A stretch of 64,000 bases of DNA, from assembly GCF_001428485.1 (NCBI RefSeq), contig NZ_LMHS01000002.1:196415-260414 (forward strand), written 5' to 3'. The position numbers and the translations under genes were made by a program. Below are positions 45,630-55,551 of the stretch, one piece after another. Below the pieces are notes generated by a model that ran no database searches, was not told the DNA's origin, and saw only the letters and a program-made list of their open reading frames with translations. This DNA is from Microbacterium sp. Root180 (GTDB lineage: Bacteria > Actinomycetota > Actinomycetes > Actinomycetales > Microbacteriaceae). Position 1 is the stretch's first letter. Each line of letters starts with the position of its first letter.

Positions 45630-46474
45630 CTGAACCGAGACCACGGGCGACAGGCGGAAGTGCACCTGCGGCGCATTGTCGACAGTTTCGGTGTCTACGA
45701 GCTCGGCGCCGTGCGACCCTCCGATGTGCGCGCATGGATGAGCGAGTTGAACGCTGAAGGGCTGGCCGCATCAACCCGGTACGCCTTGCACGCTCGCCTG
45801 AAGCACATCCTCGACGACGCCGCCCACGACGGACTCATAGTCCGGAACCCTGTCGGACGTCGCACGAGCCCCGGGTGTCGGGAAGCAACGTCCCTACGTG
45901 GCGACCACGGCGCAGATCTGGGCGCTGCATGACGCGATGCCGGAAGGGATGCGCCCCAGTGTGCTCCTTGGCGCGTTCGCGGGTCTGCGGGTAGCGGAAC
46001 TGGTCGCACTCCGCACGAGTGACGTTGACTTCAGGCGCGGCAGCATCTCCCCAGCGATCCAGACCCGCTCGAGTCACTGAAGACGGACATGAGCCGCACG
46101 CCAGTTCCGATCCCGCCGGACCTCGCGCTCGAGCTCGCGCGGGTGCCGCAGGCGTACAAGTCGCCGACGCTGATTTTGTCGGTGTCTTCGGGCGTCCGGT
46201 CGCGCCCTACACGTTCGAAACGGCATTCCGTCGAGCGCGAGGGACCGTTGGCGGTTTGCCTGAAGGGTTCCGCGTTCACGACCTGCGGCATTACTTCGCG
46301 TCGCTGCTGATCGCGTCAGGGCTCGACGTGAAGACCGTACAGACACGCCTCCGCCACTCGTCGGCGAAGACCACCCTCGACACCTACGGGCACATCTGGC
46401 CAGACCGTGACGACTCGACGCGCGCCGCGGTGTCCGAAGCGTTCGCCACGCGGCCTCTCGCCGTGGGGGAGTAG
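45630..46474 (+). pseudogene. Tyrosine recombinase (integrase), frameshifted
   Basis: A degraded phage-type integrase. The core-binding domain (LRRIVDSFGVYELGAVRPSDV) is in one frame, AGLRVAELVALR with the first catalytic Arg in a second, PIPPDLALELAR in a third, and HDLRHYFASLLI to LDTYGHIW with the His-Arg and nucleophile Tyr in a fourth segment. Frame changes fall near 45882, 46061 and 46180. The N-terminal arm-binding domain is lost next to the nuclease gene. All catalytic residues survive but not in one protein, so the island is probably immobile. Confidence 0.85.
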
Positions 46475-46489
46475 GCCTCTTGCCGCACG

Positions 46490-46526
46490 AGAAGAGCCCC
46501 GCCGCGTTGTACGATGGGGCTCTTCT
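46490..46526 (+). terminator. Terminator after the integrase remnant
   Basis: An 11-bp stem AGAAGAGCCCC with GGGGCTCTTCT around a 15-nt loop. Confidence 0.7.
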
Positions 46527-46544
46527 GCTGTGCTGGAACAGGAT

Positions 46545-46572
46545 TCTTGCGGACTGTCTGCGGACTGAGCGG
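46545..46572. repeat. Paired GCGGACTG boxes, right island end
   Basis: 26 of 28 positions match the left block at 42606-42633, in the same orientation. The boxes are at 46549-46556 and 46560-46567. Confidence 0.65.
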
Positions 46573-46590
46573 CCTTGATAGGCCATTCTG

Positions 46591-46605
46591 CCGCGTGATT
46601 CCGCG
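46591..46605. repeat. Island-end repeat CCGCGTGATTCCGCG, right copy
   Basis: Identical to 42544-42558 and in direct orientation, close to the glnA stop codon. Confidence 0.7.
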
Positions 46606-46613
46606 ACTCTTGG

Positions 46614-48038
46614 CTAGACGCCGAAGTACAGCTCGTACTCGAACGGGTGAGGACGCGCCGCGATCGGCTTGATCTCGTTCTCGATCTTGTACTCGATCCA
46701 GGTCTCGATCAGCTCGGGCGTGAACACGCCGCCGGCCAGCAGGAACTCGTGGTCGGCCGCGAGGGCGTCGAGCGAGTCGAGCAGCGAGTTCGGCACCTGG
46801 GGGATGTTCTTGGCCTCCTCGGGCGGGAGCTCATAGAGGTCCTTGTCGACGGGCTCGTGCGGCTCGATGCGGTTCTTGATGCCGTCGAGGCCGGCCATCA
46901 GCTGCGCCGCGAAGGCGAGGTACGGGTTGCCCGAGGCATCCGGCGCGCGGAACTCGATGCGCTTGGCCTTGGGGTTGGAGCCCGTGATCGGGATGCGGAT
47001 GGCCGCCGATCGGTTTCCGGCCGAGTAGACCAGGTTGACGGGAGCCTCGTAGCCCTTGACCAGTCGCTTGTACGAGTTGATCGTCGGGTTGGTGAACGCC
47101 AGCACGGCCGGCGCGTGGGCCAGCAGGCCGCCGATGTACCAGCGGGCGGTGTCGGACAGGCCGCCGTAGCCCTTCTCGTCGTAGAAGAGGGGCTTGCCGT
47201 CGAGCCACAGCGACTGGTGCGTGTGCATGCCCGAGCCGTTGTCACCGAAGAGGGGCTTCGGCATGAAGGTCGCCGTCTTGCCCCACTGGTCAGCCGTGTT
47301 CTTGACGATGTACTTGAACTTCAGGATGTCGTCGGCCGCGTGCACCATGGTGTCGAAGCGGTAGTTGATCTCCTGCTGACCACCGGTGCCGACCTCGTGG
47401 TGCGAGCGCTCGAGGATAAAACCGGCCTCGATGAGCTTCAGCGTGATGTCGTCGCGCAGGTCGGCCGTCTTGTCGACCGGGCTGACCGGGAAGTAACCGC
47501 CCTTGTACGGGGTCTTGTTGGCGAGGTTTCCGCCCTCTTCCTCGCGACCGGAGTTCCAGGCGCCCTCTTCGGAGTCCACGCTGTAGAAGCTCGAGTTCTG
47601 CTTCACCTCGAAGCGCACGTCGTCGAAGATGTAGAACTCGGCCTCGGGGGCGAAGAACGCGGTGTCGGCGATGCCGGTGGAGGCGAGGTACTTCTCTGCC
47701 TTCTTCGCGACCTGACGCGGGTCCTTCGAGTAGATCTCGCCGTTGCGCGGGTTGTAGATGTCGAAGACCATCACGAGGGTCTTCGCCTCGCGGAACTGGT
47801 CGAGGTACCCCGTCGACACGTCGGGGATGAGCTGCATGTCGGACTCGTGGATGTTCGCGAACCCGCGGATCGAGGAGCCGTCGAACAGCTGGCCGACCGT
47901 GAAGAACTCTTCGTCGACGGTCGAGGCCGGGATGTTGAAGTGCTGCTGAACACCAGGAAGATCCGTGAAACGGATGTCGAGGAACTTGACGTCCTCGTCC
48001 TTGATGAACTTGAGCACCTCGGATGAATCTTTGAACAT
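46614..48038 (-). CDS. glnA: Glutamine synthetase type I, adenylylatable
   Basis: A 474-residue GSI-beta glutamine synthetase, the main ammonium-assimilating enzyme, active as a dodecamer. It has the beta-grasp [12 protein letters not shown], the Glu-rich metal site [28 protein letters not shown], the latch [10 protein letters not shown] and the adenylylation loop DLYELPPEE with Y402, the GlnE target. ATG 48038 has GGAG 6 nt upstream; longer in-frame starts lack support. Its stop lies at the border of the genomic island. Confidence 0.97.
   Translation of the reverse strand: MFKDSSEVLKFIKDEDVKFLDIRFTDLPGVQQHFNIPASTVDEEFFTVGQLFDGSSIRGFANIHESDMQLIPDVSTGYLDQFREAKTLVMVFDIYNPRNGEIYSKDPRQVAKKAEKYLASTGIADTAFFAPEAEFYIFDDVRFEVKQNSSFYSVDSEEGAWNSGREEEGGNLANKTPYKGGYFPVSPVDKTADLRDDITLKLIEAGFILERSHHEVGTGGQQEINYRFDTMVHAADDILKFKYIVKNTADQWGKTATFMPKPLFGDNGSGMHTHQSLWLDGKPLFYDEKGYGGLSDTARWYIGGLLAHAPAVLAFTNPTINSYKRLVKGYEAPVNLVYSAGNRSAAIRIPITGSNPKAKRIEFRAPDASGNPYLAFAAQLMAGLDGIKNRIEPHEPVDKDLYELPPEEAKNIPQVPNSLLDSLDALAADHEFLLAGGVFTPELIETWIEYKIENEIKPIAARPHPFEYELYFGV
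46616..46642. repeat. Right attachment site inside glnA 3' end
   Basis: The partner of 42481-42507: 15 identical core bases at 46628-46642. It codes the last residues of GlnA, so the element restored the gene end when it inserted. Confidence 0.75.
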
Positions 48039-48159
48039 GAAGGCTCCAGAGGTAGGGCGTCGGGAACTGCCGCACGCGTGCGCGCTTGTGTGGCACGGTA
48101 CCCGGGAGGCATTGCCCGGCAGTGACACCATTGTTTCGGGGATGTTACATGCGCCTGGT

Positions 48160-48165
48160 TACGCT
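48160..48165 (+). promoter_or_regulatory. -10 hexamer TACGCT of RDD gene (leaderless)
   Basis: TACGCT plus GGAACA then GTG 48172. Confidence 0.5.
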
Positions 48166-48171
48166 GGAACA

Positions 48172-48564
48172 GTGACTGAGAGCGCCTACAGCTACCCCGG
48201 CGAACGCCTCGGACTCCCGCGAGAGGGATCCGGATCGATCGGACGACTGGGGCGCCGGATCGGGGCGCTGTTCCTCGACTACGGCGCCGCGTATCTGATC
48301 TCGGGCTTCTTCGGGTGGGATCCGCTGGCGATCCTCGCGATCTTCGCGGCGATCCAGGTGGTGTTCATCCCGACCCTGCAGGGGAGCCCCGGGCACCGCA
48401 TCTTCGGCCTGCGCGTCGTGCGCATCGACGGTGCCTGGGTGGGACTCTGGCGCCCGATCGTCCGAACGCTGCTGCTGATCGTGGTCATCCCCGCAGTGAT
48501 CTGGGACTCCGACCAGCGCGGCCTTCACGACAAGGCCGCCGGCACGATTCTCCTGCGCGCCTGA
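48172..48564 (+). CDS. RDD family membrane protein
   Basis: A 130-residue protein with three hydrophobic helices (about 30-45, 48-65 and 93-110) and the family Arg-Asp pattern: RLGRRIGALFLDYGAAYL at the start and DQRGLHDKAAGT at the end. Function is unsettled; some RDD proteins move ions. It diverges from glnA. GTG 48172 is set by the leaderless promoter. The last 37 bases are copied once more 101 bp downstream. Confidence 0.88.
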   Translation: MTESAYSYPGERLGLPREGSGSIGRLGRRIGALFLDYGAAYLISGFFGWDPLAILAIFAAIQVVFIPTLQGSPGHRIFGLRVVRIDGAWVGLWRPIVRTLLLIVVIPAVIWDSDQRGLHDKAAGTILLRA

Positions 48565-48665
48565 CACCGGCACCACGGATCTCGATACGGGCGCTGCGCG
48601 GCCTACTCGATCTCTCGTCGAAGCGACTCGACAAGGCAGCCGGGACGATTCTCCTGCGCGCCTGA
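48528..48665. repeat. Partial duplication of the RDD gene 3' end
   Basis: 48528-48564 and 48629-48665 match in 35 of 37 bases, both ending in the TGA. The 64 bases between contain CTCGATACGGGCGCTGCGCGG and CTACTCGAT, which looks like a short dispersed-repeat element. The second copy is not in frame with the first. Confidence 0.8.
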
Positions 48666-48672
48666 CGACGCG

Positions 48673-49383
48673 TCAGCGCGGTCGCGGCGCGCGGACCTTC
48701 GTCGGATCGATCCCCTTCGGGATCGGCATCGACGAGAGCGACTGGGAAACCGACTCGATGCGCTTGATGACCGCGGCCATCGTGGAGCGGTCGATCTTGT
48801 TCGGCAGCGACTTGATCGAGGACGAGAGCTTCGAGATCGGCACCTCGCCCTCGCCGTGGCCGATGTAGAAGACGGTGACCGGCACGCCCGACGCGACGCG
48901 CTGCACCTTGGAGCGTTCGTCGTTGACCAGGCGCGTGAGTCGCCCGCGGGCGCCTTCGCCGACGATGACGACGCCACCGCGACCGACCGCGCGGTAGACC
49001 GCCTCCTGCGTCTTCGGGTTGACGCCCACCGGCATGTCGGCGGCCTGCCACTTGCGGCCGAGCGACGTCGACAGGACGTGACCGGCGGCGCCCGGCATCC
49101 CATCGATCTTCTTGTACATGGCGTTCGTCGAGAGACGCGTCATGAGCATGAGTCCGCCGAGCACGCCGAGCATGAGGCCGGTGATGCCCCAGAGGATCAT
49201 GCTCCAGATCGCGACCGGCGGGATGAAGAACCCGATGCCGACACCCACGGCGATGCCGAGCAGCACGATGCCGACGAGCATCCACGGCAGCCAGGGGAAC
49301 GCCTGCTGCGTGAAGGTGTAGAGGGAGCGGATCTGCGAGAAGAAACCGGGGCGCTTCTCGGGTGCGGAACTGCGGGCGGCCAT
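48673..49383 (-). CDS. DUF4191 membrane protein
   Basis: A 236-residue protein with two adjacent helices (about 28-50 and 58-80) and a large cytosolic domain (GKWQA-type onward) that includes GVVIVGEGARGRLTRLVNDE. It matches actinobacterial DUF4191, often next to lipoyl-protein or glutamine-synthetase genes. No activity is known. ATG 49383 has TAGGCT and 7 nt upstream. Confidence 0.88.
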   Translation of the reverse strand: MAARSSAPEKRPGFFSQIRSLYTFTQQAFPWLPWMLVGIVLLGIAVGVGIGFFIPPVAIWSMILWGITGLMLGVLGGLMLMTRLSTNAMYKKIDGMPGAAGHVLSTSLGRKWQAADMPVGVNPKTQEAVYRAVGRGGVVIVGEGARGRLTRLVNDERSKVQRVASGVPVTVFYIGHGEGEVPISKLSSSIKSLPNKIDRSTMAAVIKRIESVSQSLSSMPIPKGIDPTKVRAPRPR

Positions 49384-49390
49384 GGGGTCC

Positions 49391-49396
49391 AGCCTA
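49391..49396 (-). promoter_or_regulatory. -10 hexamer TAGGCT of DUF4191 gene (leaderless)
   Basis: TAGGCT plus 7 nt then ATG 49383 on the minus strand. Confidence 0.5.
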
Positions 49397-49508
49397 CCTT
49401 TCCGCGGGTGCGTCCAACGGCTCCTCCCCAGGACGTTCGCCGCAGGCGATCCTCACCGCATGTGCTCTCCCCGGCGAGGCGGCCGCTGCAGTCGCGGAGG
49501 GTGGGCCT

Positions 49509-50819
49509 GTGACTCGCCTCGAAGACCGCCTGACGTCGCCGTTCCGTGCCGTCCGGCCGATCGCGGCGCCAGGAGACGGCCCGTGGCCGGGCATGCTCAC
49601 CAGCCTGCCGTCGGGCGAGCGCGGGGTGCTCGTCGATGCCGAGATGCTCGGACACGACTGGGGAGGGTGGCGGGCCGAGCCCGACGGGCACGTGCTCGGC
49701 CCCCTCGACATCGTTCGGATCCCGGGCGGTCACGAGGTGATCCTCCCGGTGTGCCCCGAGTCGCTCGAGGCGTTCATCACCCGAAGGCAGGCGTCGGCCG
49801 TCCCGCTCGCACGGGGCGAGGCAGTGACGATCGGGGTGAGCCTTCTGCGCGGAGGAACCGAGCTCCTCGAGCGCGAGGGGGTCGCAGGGCAATGGTGGCT
49901 CACCGACGCGGGGCGGCCGGTCTTCGCGACGGATGCCGCAGCCCCGCCCGTCCGCGACGACACCCTCATGGTGCTCGAAGCGCTCGCGCGCGCCGTGCCG
50001 CATCCGAGGGCATGGGACGACGCGACTGCCGCGGTCGCGGCGCTGCGCGTGTCCGCGGCAGAACTGGACCGCGCGGAGCTGGGTCTGTTCGCCATCGCGG
50101 ATCCGATCCCGCTCGGCCTCGGCCCCAGCGTGGCCCGTGCCGAGACGCTGCCGGCGGTGCGTGGTGATCAGGTCGGTGCGGTGGTCCGTGAGTCGCCTCG
50201 CGGGCTGTGGGAGTCACTCGCCCGTCATGTCGACGCGGACGTCGCCGACCTCTTCTCCCGCGCGACGACGTCGGTGTGGCGCCGGGCGCGCGGTGCACGG
50301 AGCGAGCGCCGCCGTGCACCACTGATCCTCGGTGCCGGGATCGCCGCAGCCGTGCTGTGCGTGGGTCTGATGTGGCCGGACGGGGAGGGGAGCGTGGCCA
50401 CTGCGGGGGGCGCGGGACCCACGGCGGCGACGACGCCGACCGCGCTTCCCCGCGTGGCTGCGTCGGCGGATGAGGAGACCGCGGACGCACGACCGGATGC
50501 CGGCACGGAAGCCGGGTCCGGCTCGCTCCCGGCCGCAGATCTGGAGGCCGTCGCGGCAGTTCTGCTCGAGCGACTCGACGACTGCGACGAGGACGGCGAT
50601 TGCCTCGCCGAGATCGCGATGGACGGAGCCGCGCGTCTGCAGGGGGCGGCAGTCTCCGCCGAACGGCGAGTGCTCGTGCTGCTCGATGACTTCGGTGGGA
50701 TCGCCGTGCTGCGTGTGGACGACTCGGCGAAGGAGATGCCGTCCCAGCTTGTCGTGATCGCGCTCAGAGACGGCGAATGGCTGCTGCGCGATGTCCAGGA
50801 CGCCGCGCAGCAGCCATGA
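49509..50819 (+). CDS. Hypothetical one-pass membrane protein
   Basis: A 436-residue protein of unknown role. Residues 1-265 are a soluble, Trp/Gly-containing cytosolic part (GHDWGGWRAEPDGHVLGPLDIV), then one helix (about 276-293, LILGAGIAAAVLCVGLMW), a Thr/Ala/Glu-rich linker and a short extracellular domain with CDEDGDCLAEIAMDG. The plan (cytosolic sensor, helix, linker, outer domain) suggests signalling, but no kinase or FHA motif was found. GTG 49509 has GGAGGG about 8 nt upstream. It converges on the E2 gene. Confidence 0.8.
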   Translation: MTRLEDRLTSPFRAVRPIAAPGDGPWPGMLTSLPSGERGVLVDAEMLGHDWGGWRAEPDGHVLGPLDIVRIPGGHEVILPVCPESLEAFITRRQASAVPLARGEAVTIGVSLLRGGTELLEREGVAGQWWLTDAGRPVFATDAAAPPVRDDTLMVLEALARAVPHPRAWDDATAAVAALRVSAAELDRAELGLFAIADPIPLGLGPSVARAETLPAVRGDQVGAVVRESPRGLWESLARHVDADVADLFSRATTSVWRRARGARSERRRAPLILGAGIAAAVLCVGLMWPDGEGSVATAGGAGPTAATTPTALPRVAASADEETADARPDAGTEAGSGSLPAADLEAVAAVLLERLDDCDEDGDCLAEIAMDGAARLQGAAVSAERRVLVLLDDFGGIAVLRVDDSAKEMPSQLVVIALRDGEWLLRDVQDAAQQP

Positions 50820-50831
50820 TGACCGCAGAGA

Positions 50832-52634
50832 TCAGATGCCGAGGTCGCCCTCGAATGCCGCGGCCTCGAGACGCGTCTTGACGGCGCCCAGGAAGCGGGC
50901 GGCGTCCGCGCCATCGATGATCCGGTGATCGTACGAGAGCGCCAGGTAGACGTAGGACCGAACCGAGATCGCGTCCTTGCCGTCGACGCTCACCACGCCG
51001 GGGCGCTTGACGACGATGCCGGTTCCGAGGATGGCCGACTGGGGCAGGAACACGACGGGCGTGTCGAAAAGGGCACCGCGCGAACCCGTGTTGGTGAGCG
51101 TGAAGGTGCCGCCGGCCAGCTCGTCGGGCTTCAGCTTGTTGTCGCGCGTGCGGGCGGCGAGGTCGGCGATCTCGTGCGCGATCTGCGCCAGATTCTTGGA
51201 TGCCGCGTCGCGGAGCACGGGCGTCAGGAGGCCGCGCTCCGTGTCGACGGCGATCGAGAGGTTCTCCGTCGGCGGGTAGACGATGTCCGTGCCGTCGACG
51301 GTCGAGTTCACCACCGGATAGGCCTGCAGGGCTTCGGCGGCCGCGAGCGCGAAGAACGGCAGGAACGACAGCTTGTCGCCGGTCTTCGACTGGAAGTCGG
51401 CCTTCACCTTGTCGCGGAACGACGAGAGCTTGGTGACGTCGACCTCGACCACGGTCGTGAGCTGCGCGGTCGACTGCATCGATGCGACCGCGCGCTCCGC
51501 GAGCACCTTGCGCAGACGCGACATCGGCTGGGTCGTGCCGCGCAGCGGCGAGACCTCGAGCGGTGCCGGCGCGGCCGGTGCGGGAGCAGGGGCCGAGGCG
51601 GCCGGGGCCGCCGCCGCCTCCGCGGCCTTGAGGACGTCTTCCTTGCGGATGCGGCCCCCGACTCCCGTGCCGGTGACGGAGGCGAGGTCGACTCCCTGCT
51701 GCTGAGCGAGACGCCGCACCAGGGGAGTGACGTAGGACACGACGTCGGAATCGTCCGTGACCGCCGACGCGGCCGGAGCGGGCGCCGCCTGCGGGGCCGC
51801 CTGCGGAGCGGGGGCTGCTGCCGGAGCGGGCGCCTCCGCCTGCGGTGCGGGCGCCTCCGCCTGCGGTGCGGGCGCCTCGGCCTGGGGAGCGGGGGCCTCG
51901 GCCTGCGGTGCGGGGGCCGGAGCCTCGGATGCGGCGGGCGCGGGCGATTCGGCGGGCGCGGGCGATTCGGCGGGCGCGGCGGCCGCACCTGCCTCGCCGA
52001 TGCGGGCGAGGGGTGCGCCGACGCCGACGGTCTCGTCCTCCTGGACGAGGATCTCCTGCAGGGTGCCGGCGAACGGCGACGGGATCTCGGTGTCGACCTT
52101 GTCGGTGGAGATCTCGAGGAGCGGCTCGTCGACGGCGACGTCGTCGCCGACCTTCTTCAGCCAGCGCGTCACGGTGCCCTCGGTCACGCTCTCGCCGAGT
52201 TCGGGGAGCACGACCTCCTTGCCACCGGAGGCGGGAGCCGCCGCCGGAGCGGATTCGGCGGGCGCCTCCTGTGCGGGGGCCTCCTGCGCGGGCGCGGCGG
52301 GCTCGGGCTCGGCCGGCGCCTCTTCAGCGGGCGCGGCAGCGGCGGCAGGCTCCGCCTGGGCGGCCTCGGGCTGCGGGGCGGCGTCGGGTGCGCTCGATCC
52401 ATCGCCGATCTTGGCGAGGACGGCACCGACCTCGACGGTCTCGTCCTCCTGGACGAGGATCTCCTCGATCACGCCGCTCACCGGCGACGGGATCTCGGTG
52501 TCGACTTTGTCCGTGGAGATCTCGAGCAGGCCCTCGTCCGCCTCGACAGTGTCGCCGACCTGCTTGAGCCAGCGGGTGACCGTACCCTCTGTGACGCTCT
52601 CGCCGAGAGCGGGGAGGACCACGGAAGTGCTCAT
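50832..52634 (-). CDS. sucB: 2-oxoacid dehydrogenase E2 (dihydrolipoamide acyltransferase)
   Basis: A 600-residue E2. Two N-terminal lipoyl domains each carry [14 protein letters not shown] with the lipoylated Lys; they are joined by Ala/Pro/Glu linkers. A peripheral E3-binding domain ([22 protein letters not shown]) and the catalytic core with SYDHRIIDG follow. In actinobacteria this protein serves the pyruvate complex and often the 2-oxoglutarate complex too, so it is the probable partner of AceE. The linker DNA holds four 21-bp APAPQAE repeats. ATG 52634 has AAGGAGAC upstream. lpd lies upstream. Confidence 0.94.
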   Translation of the reverse strand: MSTSVVLPALGESVTEGTVTRWLKQVGDTVEADEGLLEISTDKVDTEIPSPVSGVIEEILVQEDETVEVGAVLAKIGDGSSAPDAAPQPEAAQAEPAAAAAPAEEAPAEPEPAAPAQEAPAQEAPAESAPAAAPASGGKEVVLPELGESVTEGTVTRWLKKVGDDVAVDEPLLEISTDKVDTEIPSPFAGTLQEILVQEDETVGVGAPLARIGEAGAAAAPAESPAPAESPAPAASEAPAPAPQAEAPAPQAEAPAPQAEAPAPQAEAPAPAAAPAPQAAPQAAPAPAASAVTDDSDVVSYVTPLVRRLAQQQGVDLASVTGTGVGGRIRKEDVLKAAEAAAAPAASAPAPAPAAPAPLEVSPLRGTTQPMSRLRKVLAERAVASMQSTAQLTTVVEVDVTKLSSFRDKVKADFQSKTGDKLSFLPFFALAAAEALQAYPVVNSTVDGTDIVYPPTENLSIAVDTERGLLTPVLRDAASKNLAQIAHEIADLAARTRDNKLKPDELAGGTFTLTNTGSRGALFDTPVVFLPQSAILGTGIVVKRPGVVSVDGKDAISVRSYVYLALSYDHRIIDGADAARFLGAVKTRLEAAAFEGDLGI

Positions 52635-52695
52635 GTCGATGTCTCCTTAGGAATGGATATCGGGTCTAGCTTAGTGATGCCGCGAGGCCCGAGCG

Positions 52696-54069
52696 TCAGA
52701 GCGCGTGGAGCGGTTTGCCCGCCAGCGCGAGGAACGCTTCGCCCAGGGCTTCGCTCTGGGTCGGGTGGGCGTGGACGAACGGCGCGATGTCTTCGGGATG
52801 GGCTTCCCAGCCGATGGCGAGCTGCCCCTCCGTGATCAGCTCGCCGACGCGATCGCCGACCAGGTGGACGCCCACCACGGGACCGTTCTTGACGCGGACG
52901 ACCTTGACGATGCCGCCGGTGCCGAGGATCTCGCTCTTGCCGTTGCCGGCGAGGTTGTACTCGTACGACGCGATGCCGTCGGAGCCGTGTGCCTCGGCCG
53001 CCTGGGCCTCGGTGAGACCGACGGACGCGACCTCCGGGTGGCTGTAGGTCACCTTGGGGATCTGCGTGTCCGGGATCACGACCGGCGAGAGTCCGGCGAT
53101 CTCCTCGGCCACGAAGATGCCCTGCTGGAAGCCGCGGTGCGCCAGCTGCAGACCGGGGACGATGTCGCCGACGGCCCAGATGTGGGTCACGCCGGTACGC
53201 AGGCGCTCGTCGGTGACGACGAACCCGCGATCGATCGTGAGGCCCGCCTCCTCGTAGCCGAGTCCGGCCGTCGCGGGGCCTCGCCCGACCGCGACGAGCA
53301 GGTAATCCGCCTCGAAGGTCTTGCCGTCCTCGAGGGTCACGGTGACTCCGTCGGCGGTCTGCGACACGCTCTGGAAGCGCACACCGAGCGACGACGCTAT
53401 CCCGCGGCGACGGAAGGCGCGCTCGAGCGCCTTGCTGAGCGCCACGTCCTCGTTCGGCACGAGGTGGTCCAGCGCCTCGACGATCGTCACGTCGACCCCG
53501 AACGAGCGCCACACGCTCGCGAACTCCACGCCGATGACGCCGCCGCCGAGTATCACGACGCGCGACGGGATCTCGTCGAGTTCGAGGGCGTGCTCACTGG
53601 TGAGCACGCGGCCGCCGATCTCGAGACCCGGGAGTGTGCGGCTGTACGAGCCGGTCGCGAGCACGACGTCCGTGCCGCGGTAGAGATCGTCGCCCACGCG
53701 CACCCCGGGGCCGGCCTCGAGGCGTCCTTCACCGGCGACGACGGTGATCCCGCGAGCCTTCACGAGCCCTTCGAGGCCCTTGTACTTCTTCGCGACGATG
53801 CCCTCACGGTAGGCGCGGACGCCGGCAGGGTCGACGCCGTCGAAGGACGCGCGGATGCCGATGGCCGAGGCATCCCGTGCCGTCTCGGCGACCTCGGCGG
53901 CGTGGAGCAGCGCCTTGGTCGGGATGCAGCCGCGGTGCAGGCAGGTGCCGCCGACCTTGTCCTTCTCGATCAGTGCGACGGACTTGCCGAGCTCGGCCGC
54001 GCGCAGGGCCGCGGCGTAGCCGCCGCTGCCACCGCCCAGGACGACGAGGTCGAAGGTGTGGTCGGTCAT
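52696..54069 (-). CDS. lpd: Dihydrolipoamide dehydrogenase (E3)
   Basis: A 457-residue FAD disulfide oxidoreductase that reoxidises lipoyl groups of E2. FAD-binding GGGSGGYAAALRAAELG, redox pair C43-C48 in GGTCLHRGCIP, NAD-binding GGGVIGVEFASVW and the C-terminal HAHPTQSEALGEA with the catalytic His are all clear. The ATG overlaps the pepA stop (ATGA). Together with the E2 gene it supplies the shared parts of the 2-oxoacid dehydrogenases. Confidence 0.96.
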   Translation of the reverse strand: MTDHTFDLVVLGGGSGGYAAALRAAELGKSVALIEKDKVGGTCLHRGCIPTKALLHAAEVAETARDASAIGIRASFDGVDPAGVRAYREGIVAKKYKGLEGLVKARGITVVAGEGRLEAGPGVRVGDDLYRGTDVVLATGSYSRTLPGLEIGGRVLTSEHALELDEIPSRVVILGGGVIGVEFASVWRSFGVDVTIVEALDHLVPNEDVALSKALERAFRRRGIASSLGVRFQSVSQTADGVTVTLEDGKTFEADYLLVAVGRGPATAGLGYEEAGLTIDRGFVVTDERLRTGVTHIWAVGDIVPGLQLAHRGFQQGIFVAEEIAGLSPVVIPDTQIPKVTYSHPEVASVGLTEAQAAEAHGSDGIASYEYNLAGNGKSEILGTGGIVKVVRVKNGPVVGVHLVGDRVGELITEGQLAIGWEAHPEDIAPFVHAHPTQSEALGEAFLALAGKPLHAL

Positions 54070-55544
54070 CAGGACTCCTCTGTCGTGACGAATCGGATCA
54101 GGCTGCGCACCGTGGCTGCCGTGGGGCCCTTGTCGGTGAACCCGTAGCCCCCGCCCTTGTTCATGCCGACTCCGGCGATGTCGAGGTGCACCCACGGGAT
54201 GCGCGGTGCATCGGCGGCGTCGGATGTCCGGCCGACGAAGTGGCGCAGGAACAGCCCTGCGAACAGAGAGCCCCCGGCGGGATCGCCGATCTTGGCGTTC
54301 TGCAGATCCGCGATGGGGGAGTCGAGCTCGTCGACCATGTGGGCCGGGAGCGGAAGCCGCCACGCCGGTTCCGACTCCGCCGCGGCGGCGGCGAGGTAGG
54401 CCGCGACCGCATCGTCGTCACCCATGACGCCGGTGTGACGGGTGCCGAGCGCGATCGTGATCGCACCGGTGAGGGTGGCCACATCGACGATGACATCCGG
54501 ATGCTCGCGGCTCGCGGCGACCAGCCCGTCCGCGAGGACCAGGCGACCCTCGGCGTCGGTGTTCAGCACCTCGACCGTGGTGCCGTCGAGCATTCGCAGC
54601 ACGTCGCCGGGACGCGTGGCGCGGCCAGAGGGCATGTTGTCCGCGACGCACAGCCAGGCCGTCACCGCGACCGGGGCGGCGATCGTGGCGACGGCACGCA
54701 GGACCGCCAGCGCCGTCGCGGCTCCGCACATGTCGTACTTCATGCCGACCATCCCGGCGGCGGGCTTGAGCGAGAGACCGCCGGTGTCGAAGGTGATCCC
54801 CTTGCCGACGAGCGCGACGTGGCGCGTCGCGCCCTCGGGGGCGTACGACAGGCGGATCAGGCGCGGCGGCCGGTCCGATCCCTGGCCGACGCCGAGGATG
54901 CCGCCGTAGCCGCCTTCGCGCAGCGCTTCCTCATCGAGGACGTCGACGGTCACGTCGAGGCCCTCCACCGACGCGCGTGCGCGATCGGCGAAGTCGGCGG
55001 GACCGAGCCATTCGGCCGGGATGGAGACGAGGTCCTTGACGAGCGCGGCGGCGTCGGCTGTGGCGATGACGGTGGCCAGAGCGCCGGCATCCTCCTCGAC
55101 CGTGCCGTGCACGACCACGCGCGCGGCGCGCGGCTTCGGGGCCTCCGACTTGTAGCCGTCGAAACGGTAGCCGCCGAGGGCCGCACCCTCGGCGAGTGCG
55201 GTCCACAGCTGCGGATCGGCGTACGGCGCGCTGACGGCGACGGTCTCGAACCCCGTCAGGTTGCGGATCGCCGCACCGACCGCGTCGCGCAGGGCCGCGG
55301 CATCCGGAGCTGTTCCGGTTCCCACGACCGCGAGCGGCCGTGTGGTGGACTCGGGTGCGTAGACCCGTTGCAGCGAACCCGCGGCACCGGTGAAGCCGGT
55401 GGCGACCAGGGCATCGAGCAGACCCGGCCAGTCGCTCAGGTCGGGGGCGGCATCGCCCTCGACGGGGGGAAGTGCGATCAGGATCGCGTCGGCGTCGGAC
55501 TCTCGGATCTGTGCATCGCTGTACGCGAGGTCGGGAAACGACAT
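54069..55544 (-). CDS. pepA: Leucyl aminopeptidase (M17)
   Basis: A 491-residue two-metal aminopeptidase that removes N-terminal residues from peptides. The catalytic C-terminal half has VGKGITFDTGGLSLKP (metal Lys/Asp), NTDAEGRLVLADGL (metal Asp/Glu) and the Arg of that motif. The N-terminal half is the regulatory macro-like domain. ATG 55544 is favoured: the earlier ATG at 55553 lies inside the TAGGAT -10 hexamer. It is coupled to lpd. Confidence 0.95.
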   Translation of the reverse strand: MSFPDLAYSDAQIRESDADAILIALPPVEGDAAPDLSDWPGLLDALVATGFTGAAGSLQRVYAPESTTRPLAVVGTGTAPDAAALRDAVGAAIRNLTGFETVAVSAPYADPQLWTALAEGAALGGYRFDGYKSEAPKPRAARVVVHGTVEEDAGALATVIATADAAALVKDLVSIPAEWLGPADFADRARASVEGLDVTVDVLDEEALREGGYGGILGVGQGSDRPPRLIRLSYAPEGATRHVALVGKGITFDTGGLSLKPAAGMVGMKYDMCGAATALAVLRAVATIAAPVAVTAWLCVADNMPSGRATRPGDVLRMLDGTTVEVLNTDAEGRLVLADGLVAASREHPDVIVDVATLTGAITIALGTRHTGVMGDDDAVAAYLAAAAAESEPAWRLPLPAHMVDELDSPIADLQNAKIGDPAGGSLFAGLFLRHFVGRTSDAADAPRIPWVHLDIAGVGMNKGGGYGFTDKGPTAATVRSLIRFVTTEES

Positions 55545-55551
55545 GACCTCC

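Noticed and set aside
48315..48665. ORF running through the duplicated RDD tail
   Set aside because: It is out of frame with the RDD gene; its C-terminal identity comes only from the copied 37 bases.
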